A stretch of DNA of 64,000 bases from Algoriphagus kandeliae (GCF_004571135.1 NZ_SPSB01000002.1:868001-932000), one strand, 5' to 3'; shown: positions 43,804 through 54,511, counted from the stretch's first letter. The notes: generated from the sequence alone by a model not told the origin. Made by a program: numbers and translations.

Positions 43804-46800
43804 ATGGTTCGATTTTTACTGGCACGGCCCATTGCCGTATTCATGACTTTTTTGGCATTGATGGTTTTCTCCTTCATTGTCCTGCGGACTTTGCCGATTT
43901 CGCTGCTTCCGCCCATTGATGTGCCTCAGATTGTAGTCAAGGTCAACTATCCCAATGCTTCTCCTGAGGCAATTGAGCAAAATGTACTTCGAACTATCCG
44001 GGAGGGATTGATTACGCTGAATGGGCTGGAGGAGATGGATTCCAAAGCAGGTTCGGAAGTGGGAACCATCCGTTTGACTTTTGATTATTCCACGCAGATG
44101 GAATTAGCCTATATCGATGTCAATGAAAAAATTGACCGAATCACCAATTCTTTACCGGAAGGATTGGCGCGCCCTGAAGTCATTCGAATCAATACATCTG
44201 ATATTCCTGTAGCTCGGGTACAAGTCATTCCCAAGGAAGGAATTGATGAAATTGAAGTCAGCCAACTCGCTGAGAACGTCCTAAAAAAGCGAATCGAGCA
44301 ACTGCCTGGAGTTTCCTTGGTGGATATCAATGGTAAAAAAGAACGCATCATCACCGTCGAACCGAATGAAGCCGCCATTCGTGCGCTGGGCATGACGCAG
44401 CAACAGTTAATCAGCGCAATTCAAGCTGGCAATTCGGAGTTGCCGGGAGTGTCAGTAAAAGACGGTCAGTTCCGCTATTACCTCCGCTTAGCTACCCGTG
44501 TAGATACCCCTTCGGATATTGAAAGCCTTCCGGTTTTAGCTCCATCAGGGGCGATTGTGCCTTTGGGAAGATTGGCTAAGGTGAGCTATCAGGCTCAGGA
44601 AATGCTCGGCTACCATCTTTTTGGGGATCGAGAGGCTTTGGTAATTACAGTTCATAAGCAGGCCGCTGCCAAAATGAATGAGCTCATGCCGGAGCTGAAA
44701 AAGGCGCTGGAACTTTTCAAAACAGATTATCCGCAGGTAGATTTTGAACTGACCCAAGATCAGTCCAACCTTCTAAATGCAGCCATATCCAACTTGCAGA
44801 CTTCCTTACTTTTCGGGGGGCTATTTGCATTTGGGGTCTTATTCCTGTTTATGAAGGACTATCGGCTTCCCATCATCATTGGGGTGAGTTTGCCGTCCTC
44901 CTTGTTGATTTCCTTTCTGGTCTTTTACTTCTTCGATATTTCTATCAATATCATTTCTCTTTCTGGGCTGGCTTTGGGGATCGGGATGCTTATTGACAAT
45001 TCCATCATTGTGTTGGATAATATCACACGCAAGCGGGAATCCGGGCTTTCGCTCTTTGAAGCCTGTGTGGCTGGGGTAAATGAAGTGATGAGTGCTTTGG
45101 TAAGTTCTGTCCTGACCACGCTGTCGGTATTTGTGCCTTTGGTGTTTTTGAGCGGAATTTCGGGGGCCTTATTTTTTGATCAAGCAGTGGCAGTAGCAGC
45201 CATTCTTTCGGTTTCCTTGGCAGTGGCTTTTATTCTTTTGCCCATGTTGTATTTTCTCTTTTTCAGCAAAAACAAAAGGAAGGAGGATGGATCAGAAGGA
45301 GCTTTCTTTAGCCGGATTTTAGCTTTGTATGAAAAAGGATACCGTCTTGTTTTTGGTAAGAGAAAGCTTGCCATGGTGTTCTTTTCTCTGCTTATTCCGC
45401 TTGGTTTGGGATTGAGTTATTTTCTGGATTCGGAGGGATTGCCTCAGATTGAAAAGCTCGATGCGACATTAGAAATTGACTGGAATGAGCCGATCTCGGC
45501 AGTTGAAAATCGAGACCGGGTAATAGCTCTCATGAATGCGATGAATGGTCGCTACGAAAAGGCTGAGGCTGATGTGGGTGTAAGACAGTTTTTGCTATTT
45601 GATGGAGAAAATTCCATTCAACAATCCCTGCTTTATTTCCTCTTTAATTCCTTGGAAGATAAGGCGATGATGACTCAGGATTTGATTGACTTTTTGTCTA
45701 AAAATTATCCTGAAGCCAATTATAAAATCGGGGATGCACCCAATGCATTCGATCAATTGTTCAGTTCCACCTTGCCTTATTATGAGGTTCGCTGGAAAGA
45801 CCTGACTTCCAAAGAACCTGTACCTGAGGAGAAAATGGATCCTTGGCTCAGTCAATTCCCTGTTTCCGATTGGGAAAGAGGTCCTGGCTTGCAAAAGGAA
45901 GCTTCTGTCGTCTTTACTCTTCGGGCAGATCGATTGGCCACTTATGGGATTTCTGTGGATCAGGTTCAAGAGCAACTTTCACGTTTGTTTGGTACTTACA
46001 CAATTACGGATATTCGACGATTTGGAGAGATTACGCCGATTAGATTGAAGGAATCAGAAGCCCGCTTTGAGGACTTGCTTCGAACGACCCAATTGGCAGC
46101 TTCGGACTCTGCTTTTTACACGCTTGGGGAGTTTGTCGATTATCGGTATGAAGACCATTACAAATACGTCACAGCTGATAAGGGTGGAATCTATCAATCT
46201 GTTTTGGTGACCGCGTCAGAGCCGGATGCCCACAATACCGACTATATTCGTTGGGGAGCCGAGCGAAATTTGGGTGTGAGCATGGTCGGGCAGTATTTCA
46301 AGGATAAGGAAAATATTCAGCAGTTGATCGGAATTCTACTGGTTTCGGTGCTCTTGCTTTACTTCATTTTGGCAGCTCAGTTTGAGAGCTTTATACAGCC
46401 TTTGATTGTGGTCTTGACCTTGCCATTGGGTATTGCCGGTGCATTTTTGGTGATTCTTGTAGCCGGAGCCTCACTGAATGTCATGTCTGCCATCGGTTTG
46501 GTAGTGATGCTCGGAATCATGGTGAATGATGCTATTCTGAAGATTGATACTATTAACAGACTAAGAAAGGAATATGTGGAGAGTCCTGAAGTTTCTGCAA
46601 AAGAAGCTTTGGAAATGGCCATTCATCGGGCGGGTCAGATTCGATTGAAGCCTATTTTGATGACTTCCATTACGACGATTTTAGCATTGATTCCGATTAT
46701 TTTCAGTTCGGGTTTGGGCGCTGATTTGCAGCGACCTTTGGTGTACTCAGTGATTGGTGGTCTCACTATTGGGACTTTGACAGCTTTGTATTTTGTGCCT

Positions 46801-46848
46801 TTGGCCTATTGGTTTTTTGTGTCCAAAAAGAAATTAACCGAAGCATAA
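43804..46848 (+). CDS. RND efflux pump permease 1
   Basis: A 1014-residue inner-membrane resistance-nodulation-division transporter. Helix 1 begins FLLARPIAVFMTFLALMVF, followed by the porter domain (PNASPEAIEQNV). The fourth helix has GIGMLIDNSIIVLDNI with Asp398-Asn399 where AcrB has Asp-Asp. The second repeat carries the late helices (IGLVVMLGIMVNDAILKIDTINRLR). Substrate is unknown. It is followed one base later by a second, different pump, suggesting a heteromeric MdtBC-like assembly. Confidence 0.92.
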   Translation: MVRFLLARPIAVFMTFLALMVFSFIVLRTLPISLLPPIDVPQIVVKVNYPNASPEAIEQNVLRTIREGLITLNGLEEMDSKAGSEVGTIRLTFDYSTQMELAYIDVNEKIDRITNSLPEGLARPEVIRINTSDIPVARVQVIPKEGIDEIEVSQLAENVLKKRIEQLPGVSLVDINGKKERIITVEPNEAAIRALGMTQQQLISAIQAGNSELPGVSVKDGQFRYYLRLATRVDTPSDIESLPVLAPSGAIVPLGRLAKVSYQAQEMLGYHLFGDREALVITVHKQAAAKMNELMPELKKALELFKTDYPQVDFELTQDQSNLLNAAISNLQTSLLFGGLFAFGVLFLFMKDYRLPIIIGVSLPSSLLISFLVFYFFDISINIISLSGLALGIGMLIDNSIIVLDNITRKRESGLSLFEACVAGVNEVMSALVSSVLTTLSVFVPLVFLSGISGALFFDQAVAVAAILSVSLAVAFILLPMLYFLFFSKNKRKEDGSEGAFFSRILALYEKGYRLVFGKRKLAMVFFSLLIPLGLGLSYFLDSEGLPQIEKLDATLEIDWNEPISAVENRDRVIALMNAMNGRYEKAEADVGVRQFLLFDGENSIQQSLLYFLFNSLEDKAMMTQDLIDFLSKNYPEANYKIGDAPNAFDQLFSSTLPYYEVRWKDLTSKEPVPEEKMDPWLSQFPVSDWERGPGLQKEASVVFTLRADRLATYGISVDQVQEQLSRLFGTYTITDIRRFGEITPIRLKESEARFEDLLRTTQLAASDSAFYTLGEFVDYRYEDHYKYVTADKGGIYQSVLVTASEPDAHNTDYIRWGAERNLGVSMVGQYFKDKENIQQLIGILLVSVLLLYFILAAQFESFIQPLIVVLTLPLGIAGAFLVILVAGASLNVMSAIGLVVMLGIMVNDAILKIDTINRLRKEYVESPEVSAKEALEMAIHRAGQIRLKPILMTSITTILALIPIIFSSGLGADLQRPLVYSVIGGLTIGTLTALYFVPLAYWFFVSKKKLTEA

Positions 46849-46849
46849 A

Positions 46850-49800
46850 ATGACACCATTTCGGGTTTTAGTGGCATTTGTGGTTTTAGCTATTTTGGGT
46901 GTAGCTGTCATTCCTTTGTTGTCGGTGGATTTGAACCCCCGGGACAAAGAGCCTGTGCTTTCCATATCGTATGGAATCCCCCGAACTTCTCCAGAAATCA
47001 TCGAAAAGCTGGCCACTTCTCCTTTGGAAGGTGCTTTTTCCCAACTGTCCGAACTCAATAAAATCACCTCAATATCCAATTATGACCGGGGTGAAATTAC
47101 ACTTCGATTTGACAAGGAAGCAGACATGGAATTGAAGCGATTCGAAGTTTTGTCGCTGATTCGTCAGATTTATCCTCAGCTTGATTCCAGACTTTCGTAT
47201 CCGGTAGTGACCCAGTCAGCGGAGGCCCGCTCCGATATTAAGACTCCCATTTTGACCTATTCGGTGAATGGTCCTTTTGCTGCCTTTGAAATCAAAAAAA
47301 TCACGGAAGACATACTCAAACCTGCCCTCACTCAATTTGAAGAGGTGGAAGAAGTGTCCGTAAGAGGAGCGACGGATTTGCAGTTGTATATCACCTTTGA
47401 TATTCAAAAGCTTCAGGCTTATGGGCTTACCCGAAGTCAGTTGAGTAGCCGAATCAATCAGGCTTTTGGAAGGAGCTTCCCGGGGTCAATACTGAATAAA
47501 GAGGGGAAAACCCTCTTCGTGCAGGTAGATCGCTCGCTTCGGGATTTGGAGCAACTGGAGAACCTTCGAGTAGCGCAACTGAATGGACAGGATGTCCTGC
47601 TGCGGGATGTGGCCAAACTGACTCTGGAGGAAGCCGAGCAGTCGAGCTATTATCGTATCAATGGGAATAATTCGGTCACGCTTACAGTCTTCAATCGGGA
47701 CGGGGTCAATAAGGTACTCCTTGCTCAAAATCTCAAAGCTGCCATCGAGCGAGCTCAACCCCTGCTTCCGGCTGGATTTGAAGTGAGACTAGAGCGGGAT
47801 GATACGGAGTTTTTGGACAAGGAACTGGATAAAATTTACAAGCGATCCGGACTTTCTATCTTGATTTTGATCGTTTTTATCTTTTTGATCAATCGCAACT
47901 GGAAATATCTAGCTGTGCTCTTTCTGGGGATTTTGATCAATCTGAGCCTTTGCGCCATGGTCCTCTATTTTTTGAAGGTGGATATTCATTTGTATTCCTT
48001 GGCAGGCTTGACGATTAGTTTTGGATTGATCGTAGACAATGCGATTATCATGATTGATCATTTGCATAAGCACCGAAACCGAAAAGTGTTTTTGGCATTA
48101 TTAGCCGCCTCTTTTACGACGATCGCTGCCTTGATGATTGTCTTTTTCCTTCCTGAAGAGGATCAAAAAAACCTGACGGAATTTTCCATTGTGGTGTCCG
48201 TCATGCTGGCTATTTCCTTGATTATCGCCTTGTTTTTCACCCCTGCTTTTTACGAGATACTATTTAAAGAATCTTCCAGAAAAGGTAGAAAACTCAGCAT
48301 TTCACAGTTGCGTAAGCGGGTAAAGTCTCTTCATCGCTTTGAGCGAACCGTTTCTTGGACTGCTCGTTATCGCAAAGCTTTTATTACCCTCTTGATTCTG
48401 CTTTTTGGGATTCCGATTTTTTACCTACCAGCCAAGTGGGAAGGGCAGGAGTGGTACAATAAAACGGTGGGAAATACATTTTACCAAGAAGAAATCCGTC
48501 CCTATGTGGATCAAGCTTTGGGTGGATCGCTGCGGATGTTTGTACGGGGAGTTTTTGAGAAAAGCTCCTATCGAGAAGCGGCAAAGACCCGATTGTATGT
48601 CTCTGCACGTTTGCCTTTTGGGAACACATTGGATCAGATGGACTTTATTATGCGGGAGTTTGAAGCCTATCTGAAGGATGTGGAAGGGATAGACAAATTT
48701 GTGACTTACGTGATGTCCGGTCAGCGCGCGCAAATAGAGATTACCTTCAAAGAGGCTTATGAAAATTCGGCTTTACCCTATCAACTGAAAGGAAAACTCT
48801 CCGTCAAATCCACGGATTGGAGCGGGGCTCAATGGAATATCTATGGAGTAGGACAGGGATTTTATACCGGTGCTGGTGGAGAGGGAATTCCTCAGTACCG
48901 AGTTACGATGAAGGGCTACAACTTTGATGAACTGGAGCGACAGGCCGAGATTTTGGCAGAAAAACTCTTGAAGCACAAGCGGATTCAGGAGGTCAATACC
49001 AATGAGAGACTGGGTTGGGGAGAGCAGAAAACCGAGGAATACGTACTTCGTCTGGATCAGAATCAAATCGCCCTCGGGCAGACCAACCAATTTGAATTGA
49101 TCAATACCATGCTGGACTTAAGTAAACCGCAAGGTGCGATGGGTTCTTTAACGCTGGAGGAAAAGAACTACGGCATGGTGATTCGGGAAGCTAAATCCAA
49201 TGATTTCAGTAAGTTTGATTTGGAGCAAAAGGGATTGATCAGTGGGGAAAATCGCATTTTTAAAATCTCGGATTACGGTACCTTGACAAAGGAAACGACC
49301 ACCAATGCGCTCAATAAAGAAGATCGACAATATATCCGTGCAGTGGCTTTTGAGTACATGGGTTCAGCGAAGTTTGGTAATGAATACTTGGATGAGGTGC
49401 TGGAAGAAATGAAGCAGGTTATGCCGATTGGCTACACGGCGGATAAGCAAACTTGGTCTTTTAGCTATGAAAAAGCAAAGAGGCAGTATTCCCTATTGGC
49501 CTTTTTGATTGTGGGGATTTTTATGATTTGTGCAGTGCTTTTTGAAAATCTCAAGCAACCTGTCTACATCATCGCCATTATTCCGATCAGCTTTATCGGC
49601 CTCTTTCTGATCTTTTCGCTCTTTGATTTCTACTTCGATCAGGGAGGCTATGCGGCCTTTGTCATGCTGGGAGGCTTGGCTGTGAATGCCGGGATCTTTA
49701 TTGTCAATGACCTGAACAACCGAACTTCAGGAGTCTATAATCGCAATGTGCTCAAGTCAGTAGCCGGAAAAGCCATTCCGATTTTGCTCACGATTTTGTC

Positions 49801-50032
49801 TACCTGCTTTGGCTTGATCCCCTTTATCATGGAAGGTCAAAATGAGATTTTCTGGTTTTCACTGGCGATCGGTACGATTGGGGGCTTGGTTTTCAGTATG
49901 CTGGGAGTGTTTTGGGCTTTGCCGGTTTTCCTTTGGAAGAAGGAGGCTGCCTCTGTTACTCAAAGAATCAAATCTGAGCTTAAACCAACCCAACTGAAGT
50001 CTAGATGGAAATTCTGGAAAAAGAAGGGTTGA
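46850..50032 (+). CDS. RND efflux pump permease 2
   Basis: A 1060-residue transporter clearly related to but diverged from permease 1. It begins MTPFRVLVAFVVLAILGVAV. It has the porter region PRTSPEIIEKLATSPLEG, the helix-4 motif ISFGLIVDNAIIMIDHLHKH (Asp396-Asn397) and helix 11 around GGLAVNAGIFIVNDLNNR. It ends with a basic tail. It probably forms mixed trimers with permease 1. No TolC-type channel gene follows; the neighbour at 50067 is on the other strand and is a small barrel. Confidence 0.9.
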   Translation: MTPFRVLVAFVVLAILGVAVIPLLSVDLNPRDKEPVLSISYGIPRTSPEIIEKLATSPLEGAFSQLSELNKITSISNYDRGEITLRFDKEADMELKRFEVLSLIRQIYPQLDSRLSYPVVTQSAEARSDIKTPILTYSVNGPFAAFEIKKITEDILKPALTQFEEVEEVSVRGATDLQLYITFDIQKLQAYGLTRSQLSSRINQAFGRSFPGSILNKEGKTLFVQVDRSLRDLEQLENLRVAQLNGQDVLLRDVAKLTLEEAEQSSYYRINGNNSVTLTVFNRDGVNKVLLAQNLKAAIERAQPLLPAGFEVRLERDDTEFLDKELDKIYKRSGLSILILIVFIFLINRNWKYLAVLFLGILINLSLCAMVLYFLKVDIHLYSLAGLTISFGLIVDNAIIMIDHLHKHRNRKVFLALLAASFTTIAALMIVFFLPEEDQKNLTEFSIVVSVMLAISLIIALFFTPAFYEILFKESSRKGRKLSISQLRKRVKSLHRFERTVSWTARYRKAFITLLILLFGIPIFYLPAKWEGQEWYNKTVGNTFYQEEIRPYVDQALGGSLRMFVRGVFEKSSYREAAKTRLYVSARLPFGNTLDQMDFIMREFEAYLKDVEGIDKFVTYVMSGQRAQIEITFKEAYENSALPYQLKGKLSVKSTDWSGAQWNIYGVGQGFYTGAGGEGIPQYRVTMKGYNFDELERQAEILAEKLLKHKRIQEVNTNERLGWGEQKTEEYVLRLDQNQIALGQTNQFELINTMLDLSKPQGAMGSLTLEEKNYGMVIREAKSNDFSKFDLEQKGLISGENRIFKISDYGTLTKETTTNALNKEDRQYIRAVAFEYMGSAKFGNEYLDEVLEEMKQVMPIGYTADKQTWSFSYEKAKRQYSLLAFLIVGIFMICAVLFENLKQPVYIIAIIPISFIGLFLIFSLFDFYFDQGGYAAFVMLGGLAVNAGIFIVNDLNNRTSGVYNRNVLKSVAGKAIPILLTILSTCFGLIPFIMEGQNEIFWFSLAIGTIGGLVFSMLGVFWALPVFLWKKEAASVTQRIKSELKPTQLKSRWKFWKKKG

Positions 50033-50066
50033 TTTTCTTCCTTAAAACGTGAGTGAGAATAACACC

Positions 50067-50753
50067 TCAATGAAACAAATCATAATAAATCAGGCCAACC
50101 GAAAAAGTCATATACTGTAATGGACTTCGCCGGATGTTATATTCAAAAATCCCCTCGTCTGGCAGGTAGGTAACATCTCCTTTTTGAAGGAATCGCACAC
50201 TATTGCCGTCTTGAAAGGTGGCTCGGAATTCCAATTTCAGAAATTCATCAATGGGAAATTGAAGTCCTCCTCCTATGCGATAGGCCAAGGCCCAATCCTC
50301 AAAATCCTTATCACTTTCAATAGACTCTTCAGCCAAGATTGTTTCCCTAATTTTGTATCGGGTATACAGATAATTCACACCCATTTGGGCTTCGAAAAAG
50401 GGTGTGATTTTCGTGTTGACAGCTGGAAGGAAGCGAATGACCGCCATTCCAGTCGCTAGGTTGTTGTTTCTTCGTAGGCGGAGTTCATCCGAAAATCCCG
50501 GATACAAATCCGTCCTTCTTTCCACCTTACTTCCATAAATTCCATAGCCTAGTTCCAGGCCGATTTGAATAGGTGCACTTTGGAACTCATGAAGGAAAAT
50601 TCCCGAAATGGTAGGGAAAAAGAGAGAGCCGGTTTCTTCCTTAAGTTTTCCGACAGGTATAGAACCATTGAAATGGCCTCCTGCAAGAAAGAATTGGGCG
50701 GAGGCAAAATGGGAGAAAAGACAAAACAGTAAAATGGAAAAGAGTCTACTCAT
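50067..50753 (-). CDS. Small outer-membrane beta-barrel protein
   Basis: A 228-residue protein with a signal peptide (MSRLFSILLFCLFSHFASAQ) and alternating amphipathic strands typical of eight- to ten-stranded barrels (QIGLELGYGIYGSKV, TPFFEAQMGVNYLYTRY, LKLEFRATFQDGNS), ending in an aromatic residue pattern MTFSVGLIYYDLF. No specific role is visible. It converges with the pump operon. Confidence 0.75.
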   Translation of the reverse strand: MSRLFSILLFCLFSHFASAQFFLAGGHFNGSIPVGKLKEETGSLFFPTISGIFLHEFQSAPIQIGLELGYGIYGSKVERRTDLYPGFSDELRLRRNNNLATGMAVIRFLPAVNTKITPFFEAQMGVNYLYTRYKIRETILAEESIESDKDFEDWALAYRIGGGLQFPIDEFLKLEFRATFQDGNSVRFLQKGDVTYLPDEGIFEYNIRRSPLQYMTFSVGLIYYDLFH

Positions 50754-50790
50754 ATTAGCCTTAAATACGAGTATTCGGGTAGCTCATGTT

Positions 50791-52140
50791 TCATTTTTGG
50801 CTTCCTTTGACTCCTTTTCTGTAAAGCGGAATCTGAAAACCTAAATAGGCATCGATGCTGCGAGAGTTTTTGGAAATCAAATTAGTAAGAATCGATCCGG
50901 AACCGATGGTAGCAGGACCGATCCTGAACCCAAGGCCCCAAGACAGTGATCCTTCATATTGCCGATAGCTAATAGGGCTGTAAACACTTAGCCATCCCGT
51001 TTCCATTCTTGGAGTAAGCATGAAGTTATTTACGATTTGGCTGACCGGTAACTCTTGATGATTTCGAAGAGAGATCGAGCCCTGAGCAGCAAGATAAAAG
51101 CGGTTGGTAATGGCATAATCCGCAAAAATCTGCAAAGAGGTAGGCATTCCTAACTTACTAGCTTTATCGGTTCTTAGGCCTTCATAATTTTCCTCTAAGA
51201 CATCCTGAAAGTTACCCTCATTCAATTCATCCAGTGAAATGGTGTTGTTCATATCGTAATTCCACCTGCTAAACTCGGCGTAATTAACTCCCCCTATATC
51301 AAGTACTGAAACTCCAGCTTTGAATTTATATCCATCAGTGTAGGCTCTTTCAGTTTGATTTTTCATTTCAAAAATAAACCCGAGATCCATTCCAAATCCT
51401 GATTTTAGGTTATCTAGATTAATGTTCTCGATGTCAAAATTATTCGAGTAGCCATAGCGAAATTGACCTTGGGTGGTGAGTGTGTTGGGATTTTGAAGAT
51501 AAACGGCTCCAAATAAATCACTGGAACCGATAGCTCCTCCAGCACCACCAAGATATTTGAATGTTGCGGCACCTCTTATTGAATAGTTTTCCTGTTCAAT
51601 GATGACACGGCCATAAGTAAGTCCTATTTCTCCCCACAAGTGAAAGATGCCTTCAAGGTCTCTCATCAATACCTCATAATTTTCGGATTCATCTCCTGGA
51701 CTCGATATGGATTCAAAAAATTCCCCACCGATATTATTGAGATTGAAGAAGGTTCTCAATCGGGTACTAAGTGCAATACTGTGTTTAGGGCTGAGGTTCA
51801 TTTGAAAGCCCGGTCCCATGAAATCTAGATTTCCTACAAAATTGTTGTTCGGTTTTGGGTTTAAACTGCTGTTTTCCTGCAAACTCCGAAAGGTTGTGAT
51901 ATTATTCAGATTGGACAGATTGATACCGATGTAATCATTTCCGACATAGCCACTGAATGATAAAAGGTGTATTTCTGCCTTGAGTCTGGGATTGATCACA
52001 TTGGCAGGATTCAAGGTAAGGCCTTTGATTCCCGCACGGTTATCAATTTGAGCTCCAAAAAGGGTTTGTGACCAGGTCTGATAGCTAATCGAAAAAGAGA
52101 AAATAAAAATTAATAGTCCCTGGGAAATGGAAGCTTTCAT
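50791..52140 (-). CDS. DUF5723-family outer-membrane protein
   Basis: A 449-residue exported protein (signal about residues 1-25, ending SYQTWSQ). The opening GAQIDNRAGIKGLTLNPANVINPRLKAEIHLLSF is typical of the DUF5723/PorV-like barrel group of Bacteroidota. Long amphipathic strands continue to the end. Function is unknown. It lies 37 bases upstream of the small barrel on the same strand, so the two may form an operon. Confidence 0.72.
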   Translation of the reverse strand: MKASISQGLLIFIFSFSISYQTWSQTLFGAQIDNRAGIKGLTLNPANVINPRLKAEIHLLSFSGYVGNDYIGINLSNLNNITTFRSLQENSSLNPKPNNNFVGNLDFMGPGFQMNLSPKHSIALSTRLRTFFNLNNIGGEFFESISSPGDESENYEVLMRDLEGIFHLWGEIGLTYGRVIIEQENYSIRGAATFKYLGGAGGAIGSSDLFGAVYLQNPNTLTTQGQFRYGYSNNFDIENINLDNLKSGFGMDLGFIFEMKNQTERAYTDGYKFKAGVSVLDIGGVNYAEFSRWNYDMNNTISLDELNEGNFQDVLEENYEGLRTDKASKLGMPTSLQIFADYAITNRFYLAAQGSISLRNHQELPVSQIVNNFMLTPRMETGWLSVYSPISYRQYEGSLSWGLGFRIGPATIGSGSILTNLISKNSRSIDAYLGFQIPLYRKGVKGSQK

Positions 52141-52194
52141 AGTGAAAGATTTTTGGATAGTGCCAATTATCTAGACAATACCCGAAATAATCTT

Positions 52195-54219
52195 TTAAAA
52201 TTCAATGAGTTTCCTCAGTTTTTCTCTAAATCTTTCTTCAGGCAAAAACTGTTTTTCCAAATTTGGTGCAAAGGGAACCGGGGTATCCAAACTTCCTTCC
52301 CGCATCACAGGTGCATCCAAGAATTCAAAGCAATGCTCAGAAATCCAAGCACAGATTTCAGCTCCGATTCCTCCGGTCAAACAGTCTTCCTGAAGAAAAA
52401 TTACTTTCCCTGTTTTTTTGACAGTTTCCCTGACGGCTTCCTGATCCCAAGGAAGCAAGGTCCGAAGATCTAAAATATCAGCCGAAAGCCCCATTTCGGC
52501 AACTGCCTTCTTTGCCCAATGAATCCCCATGCCATAGGTAATGATCGACACATCGCTTCCTTCTTCTACCAATTGAGCTTTACCAATTTCAATCGTATAG
52601 TAATCATCCGGAATTTCCGCACTCAAGGAGCGATAAAGAGCTTTGTGCTCAAAGTACAAATAAGGATTTGGGTCCTCGATTGCAGCATTCAACAGTCCTT
52701 TCGCATCGTAGGGATTGGAAGGGTAAACTATTTTCAATCCAGGTGTGTGAAAAAACCAGGCCTCATTGGATTGGGAATGAAAAGGTCCGGCTGCTACTCC
52801 AGCACCGGTGGGCATCCGAACAACCACATCAGCATTCTGCCCCCAGCGGTAATGGATTTTCGCAAGATTATTGACAATCTGATTAAAACCTACCGACACA
52901 AAATCCGCAAACTGCATTTCGACCATAGCCTTAAAACCCTTAACTGATAGACCTAAGCCAGCTCCGATGATGGCACTTTCGCAAAGTGGTGTGTTTCGAA
53001 CCCGCTCCGCTCCAAATTGCTTGACAAAGCCTTCCGTAATCTTAAAAACCCCGCCATACTCACCGATATCTTGGCCCATTAGGACGAGGTTTGGATATTT
53101 TTCCATGGACTGTCGAAGGCTGTCGCTGATGGCATCTACGAACCGTCTTTCGCTTGTTTTTCCGGAAACAGGTTTGATCAACTTTTGCTCGAAAGGAGCA
53201 TAGACATCCTGTAGCTCTTCCTCAATTATTGGAGATATAGCTTCTTCGGCGAAGGCTTTTTCCCAAGCTTCAGTGATCGCTTTTCTTACTTTTTTATTGA
53301 CTTGTTCTTTTTTCTTTTCATCCAGCACACCGATGGACTCCAAGTAGCTTTCATAGGTTTCCACCGGGTCCAGTTTAGCCCATTCTTCCATCAATTGCTT
53401 AGGGACGTATTTGGTACCGGAGGCTTCCTCATGACCTCGCATCCGGAAAGTGATGGCTTCTACAAGAACTGGCCGAGGCTTTTTTCGAATGTCAACGGCT
53501 AATTTGGATATGGTTTGATAAACATCAAGAATATTGTTCCCTTCGATTCGGACAGTTTCGATCCCATAGCCAGGGCCTTTGTCGGTGAAGTTTTTGAAAG
53601 CAAATTGCTCTCGGTTTGGCGTCGAAAGTCCATAGCCGTTATGCTCAATCACAAAAATGACTGGCAATTTCCAAACCGCTGCCACATTTAGTCCTTCATG
53701 GAAATCTCCTTCCGAACTCGCACCATCGCCTGAAAAAACCAGTGAGACTTTCTTTTCCTTGGAAAGTTTATGCGCTAGGGCGATTCCGTCAGCAATCGCC
53801 AATTGAGGGCCTAAGTGAGAAATCATTCCTACGATATGATGCTCTCTTGACCCAAAATGAAAAGACCGATCACGGCCCTTGGTGAATCCGGATTTTTTCC
53901 CCTGAAACTGTGCAAAAAGTTTTGCTAAAGGGACTTTTCGCCCTGTGAAAATCCCCAAGTTTCGGTGCATGGGAAGAATAAATTCATCCGCCTGAAGTGC
54001 TTGTACCGCACCGACCGAGATGGCTTCCTGACCCCAGCCACTAAACCATTTGGAGATTCTTCCCTGTCGAAGAAGGATTAGCATTTTTTCTTCGATTCGT
54101 CGTGGAATTAACAGTCCTTCATACAATTCGAGCAATTTAGAATCACTAAGATTCTTACGATCAAAATTCAAGGATTTACCTGGAGTAGTGGCTAGTTCCA
54201 TAGATATAGAATTACCCAT
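52195..54219 (-). CDS. 2-oxoacid (probably branched-chain) dehydrogenase E1, alpha and beta fused
   Basis: A 674-residue TPP enzyme joining both E1 subunits. The alpha part (about 1-325) has the TPP motif GDGASSEGDFHEGLN ending NGYGLS. The beta part (about 345-674) has LMGQDIGEYGGVFKIT and NTPLCESAIIGAGLG. It oxidatively decarboxylates branched-chain 2-oxoacids, feeding branched-fatty-acid synthesis, or pyruvate; the sequence alone does not decide. No E2 or E3 gene is adjacent. There are two nearby in-frame Mets; the first is used. Confidence 0.87.
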   Translation of the reverse strand: MGNSISMELATTPGKSLNFDRKNLSDSKLLELYEGLLIPRRIEEKMLILLRQGRISKWFSGWGQEAISVGAVQALQADEFILPMHRNLGIFTGRKVPLAKLFAQFQGKKSGFTKGRDRSFHFGSREHHIVGMISHLGPQLAIADGIALAHKLSKEKKVSLVFSGDGASSEGDFHEGLNVAAVWKLPVIFVIEHNGYGLSTPNREQFAFKNFTDKGPGYGIETVRIEGNNILDVYQTISKLAVDIRKKPRPVLVEAITFRMRGHEEASGTKYVPKQLMEEWAKLDPVETYESYLESIGVLDEKKKEQVNKKVRKAITEAWEKAFAEEAISPIIEEELQDVYAPFEQKLIKPVSGKTSERRFVDAISDSLRQSMEKYPNLVLMGQDIGEYGGVFKITEGFVKQFGAERVRNTPLCESAIIGAGLGLSVKGFKAMVEMQFADFVSVGFNQIVNNLAKIHYRWGQNADVVVRMPTGAGVAAGPFHSQSNEAWFFHTPGLKIVYPSNPYDAKGLLNAAIEDPNPYLYFEHKALYRSLSAEIPDDYYTIEIGKAQLVEEGSDVSIITYGMGIHWAKKAVAEMGLSADILDLRTLLPWDQEAVRETVKKTGKVIFLQEDCLTGGIGAEICAWISEHCFEFLDAPVMREGSLDTPVPFAPNLEKQFLPEERFREKLRKLIEF

Positions 54220-54278
54220 CTAAGGTACAAGATGCGCACATAATCTCAAGGGAAATGATTGGAAGCTTTTTGCAAATT

Positions 54279-54300
54279 GGCCCCGACCGGAGTCGGGGCT
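54279..54300. repeat. GC-rich hairpin in the 54220-54511 spacer
   Basis: GCCCCGAC (54280-54287) pairs perfectly with GTCGGGGC (54292-54299) around CGGA, and is followed by TAAAAATT. It stands out in an AT-rich spacer that otherwise shows nothing. Similar GGGGC hairpins are dispersed in many Bacteroidota genomes. Confidence 0.5.
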
Positions 54301-54511
54301 AAAAATTAATTGCAAGGAGTTAAAAAGTATTTGCTGTACGTTTCAAAATTAGCCAAAAGCCCGTCTCAGTCCTTTTCGAAGGCGTTAAGCTTGTTTTATT
54401 AAAAATCTAAGTAGATAGCATTTGCTTAATATTTGGGAAATATCCAAGTGATTTAGGGCATTTGCCGTATGGACTTTAGCTTTAGATTAGGGCAACTTTG
54501 AAATAAAAACC

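Noticed and set aside
50067..50753. TolC-like channel partner of the RND pumps
   Set aside because: At 228 residues with only beta strands and no long helices, it cannot be a TolC family protein.
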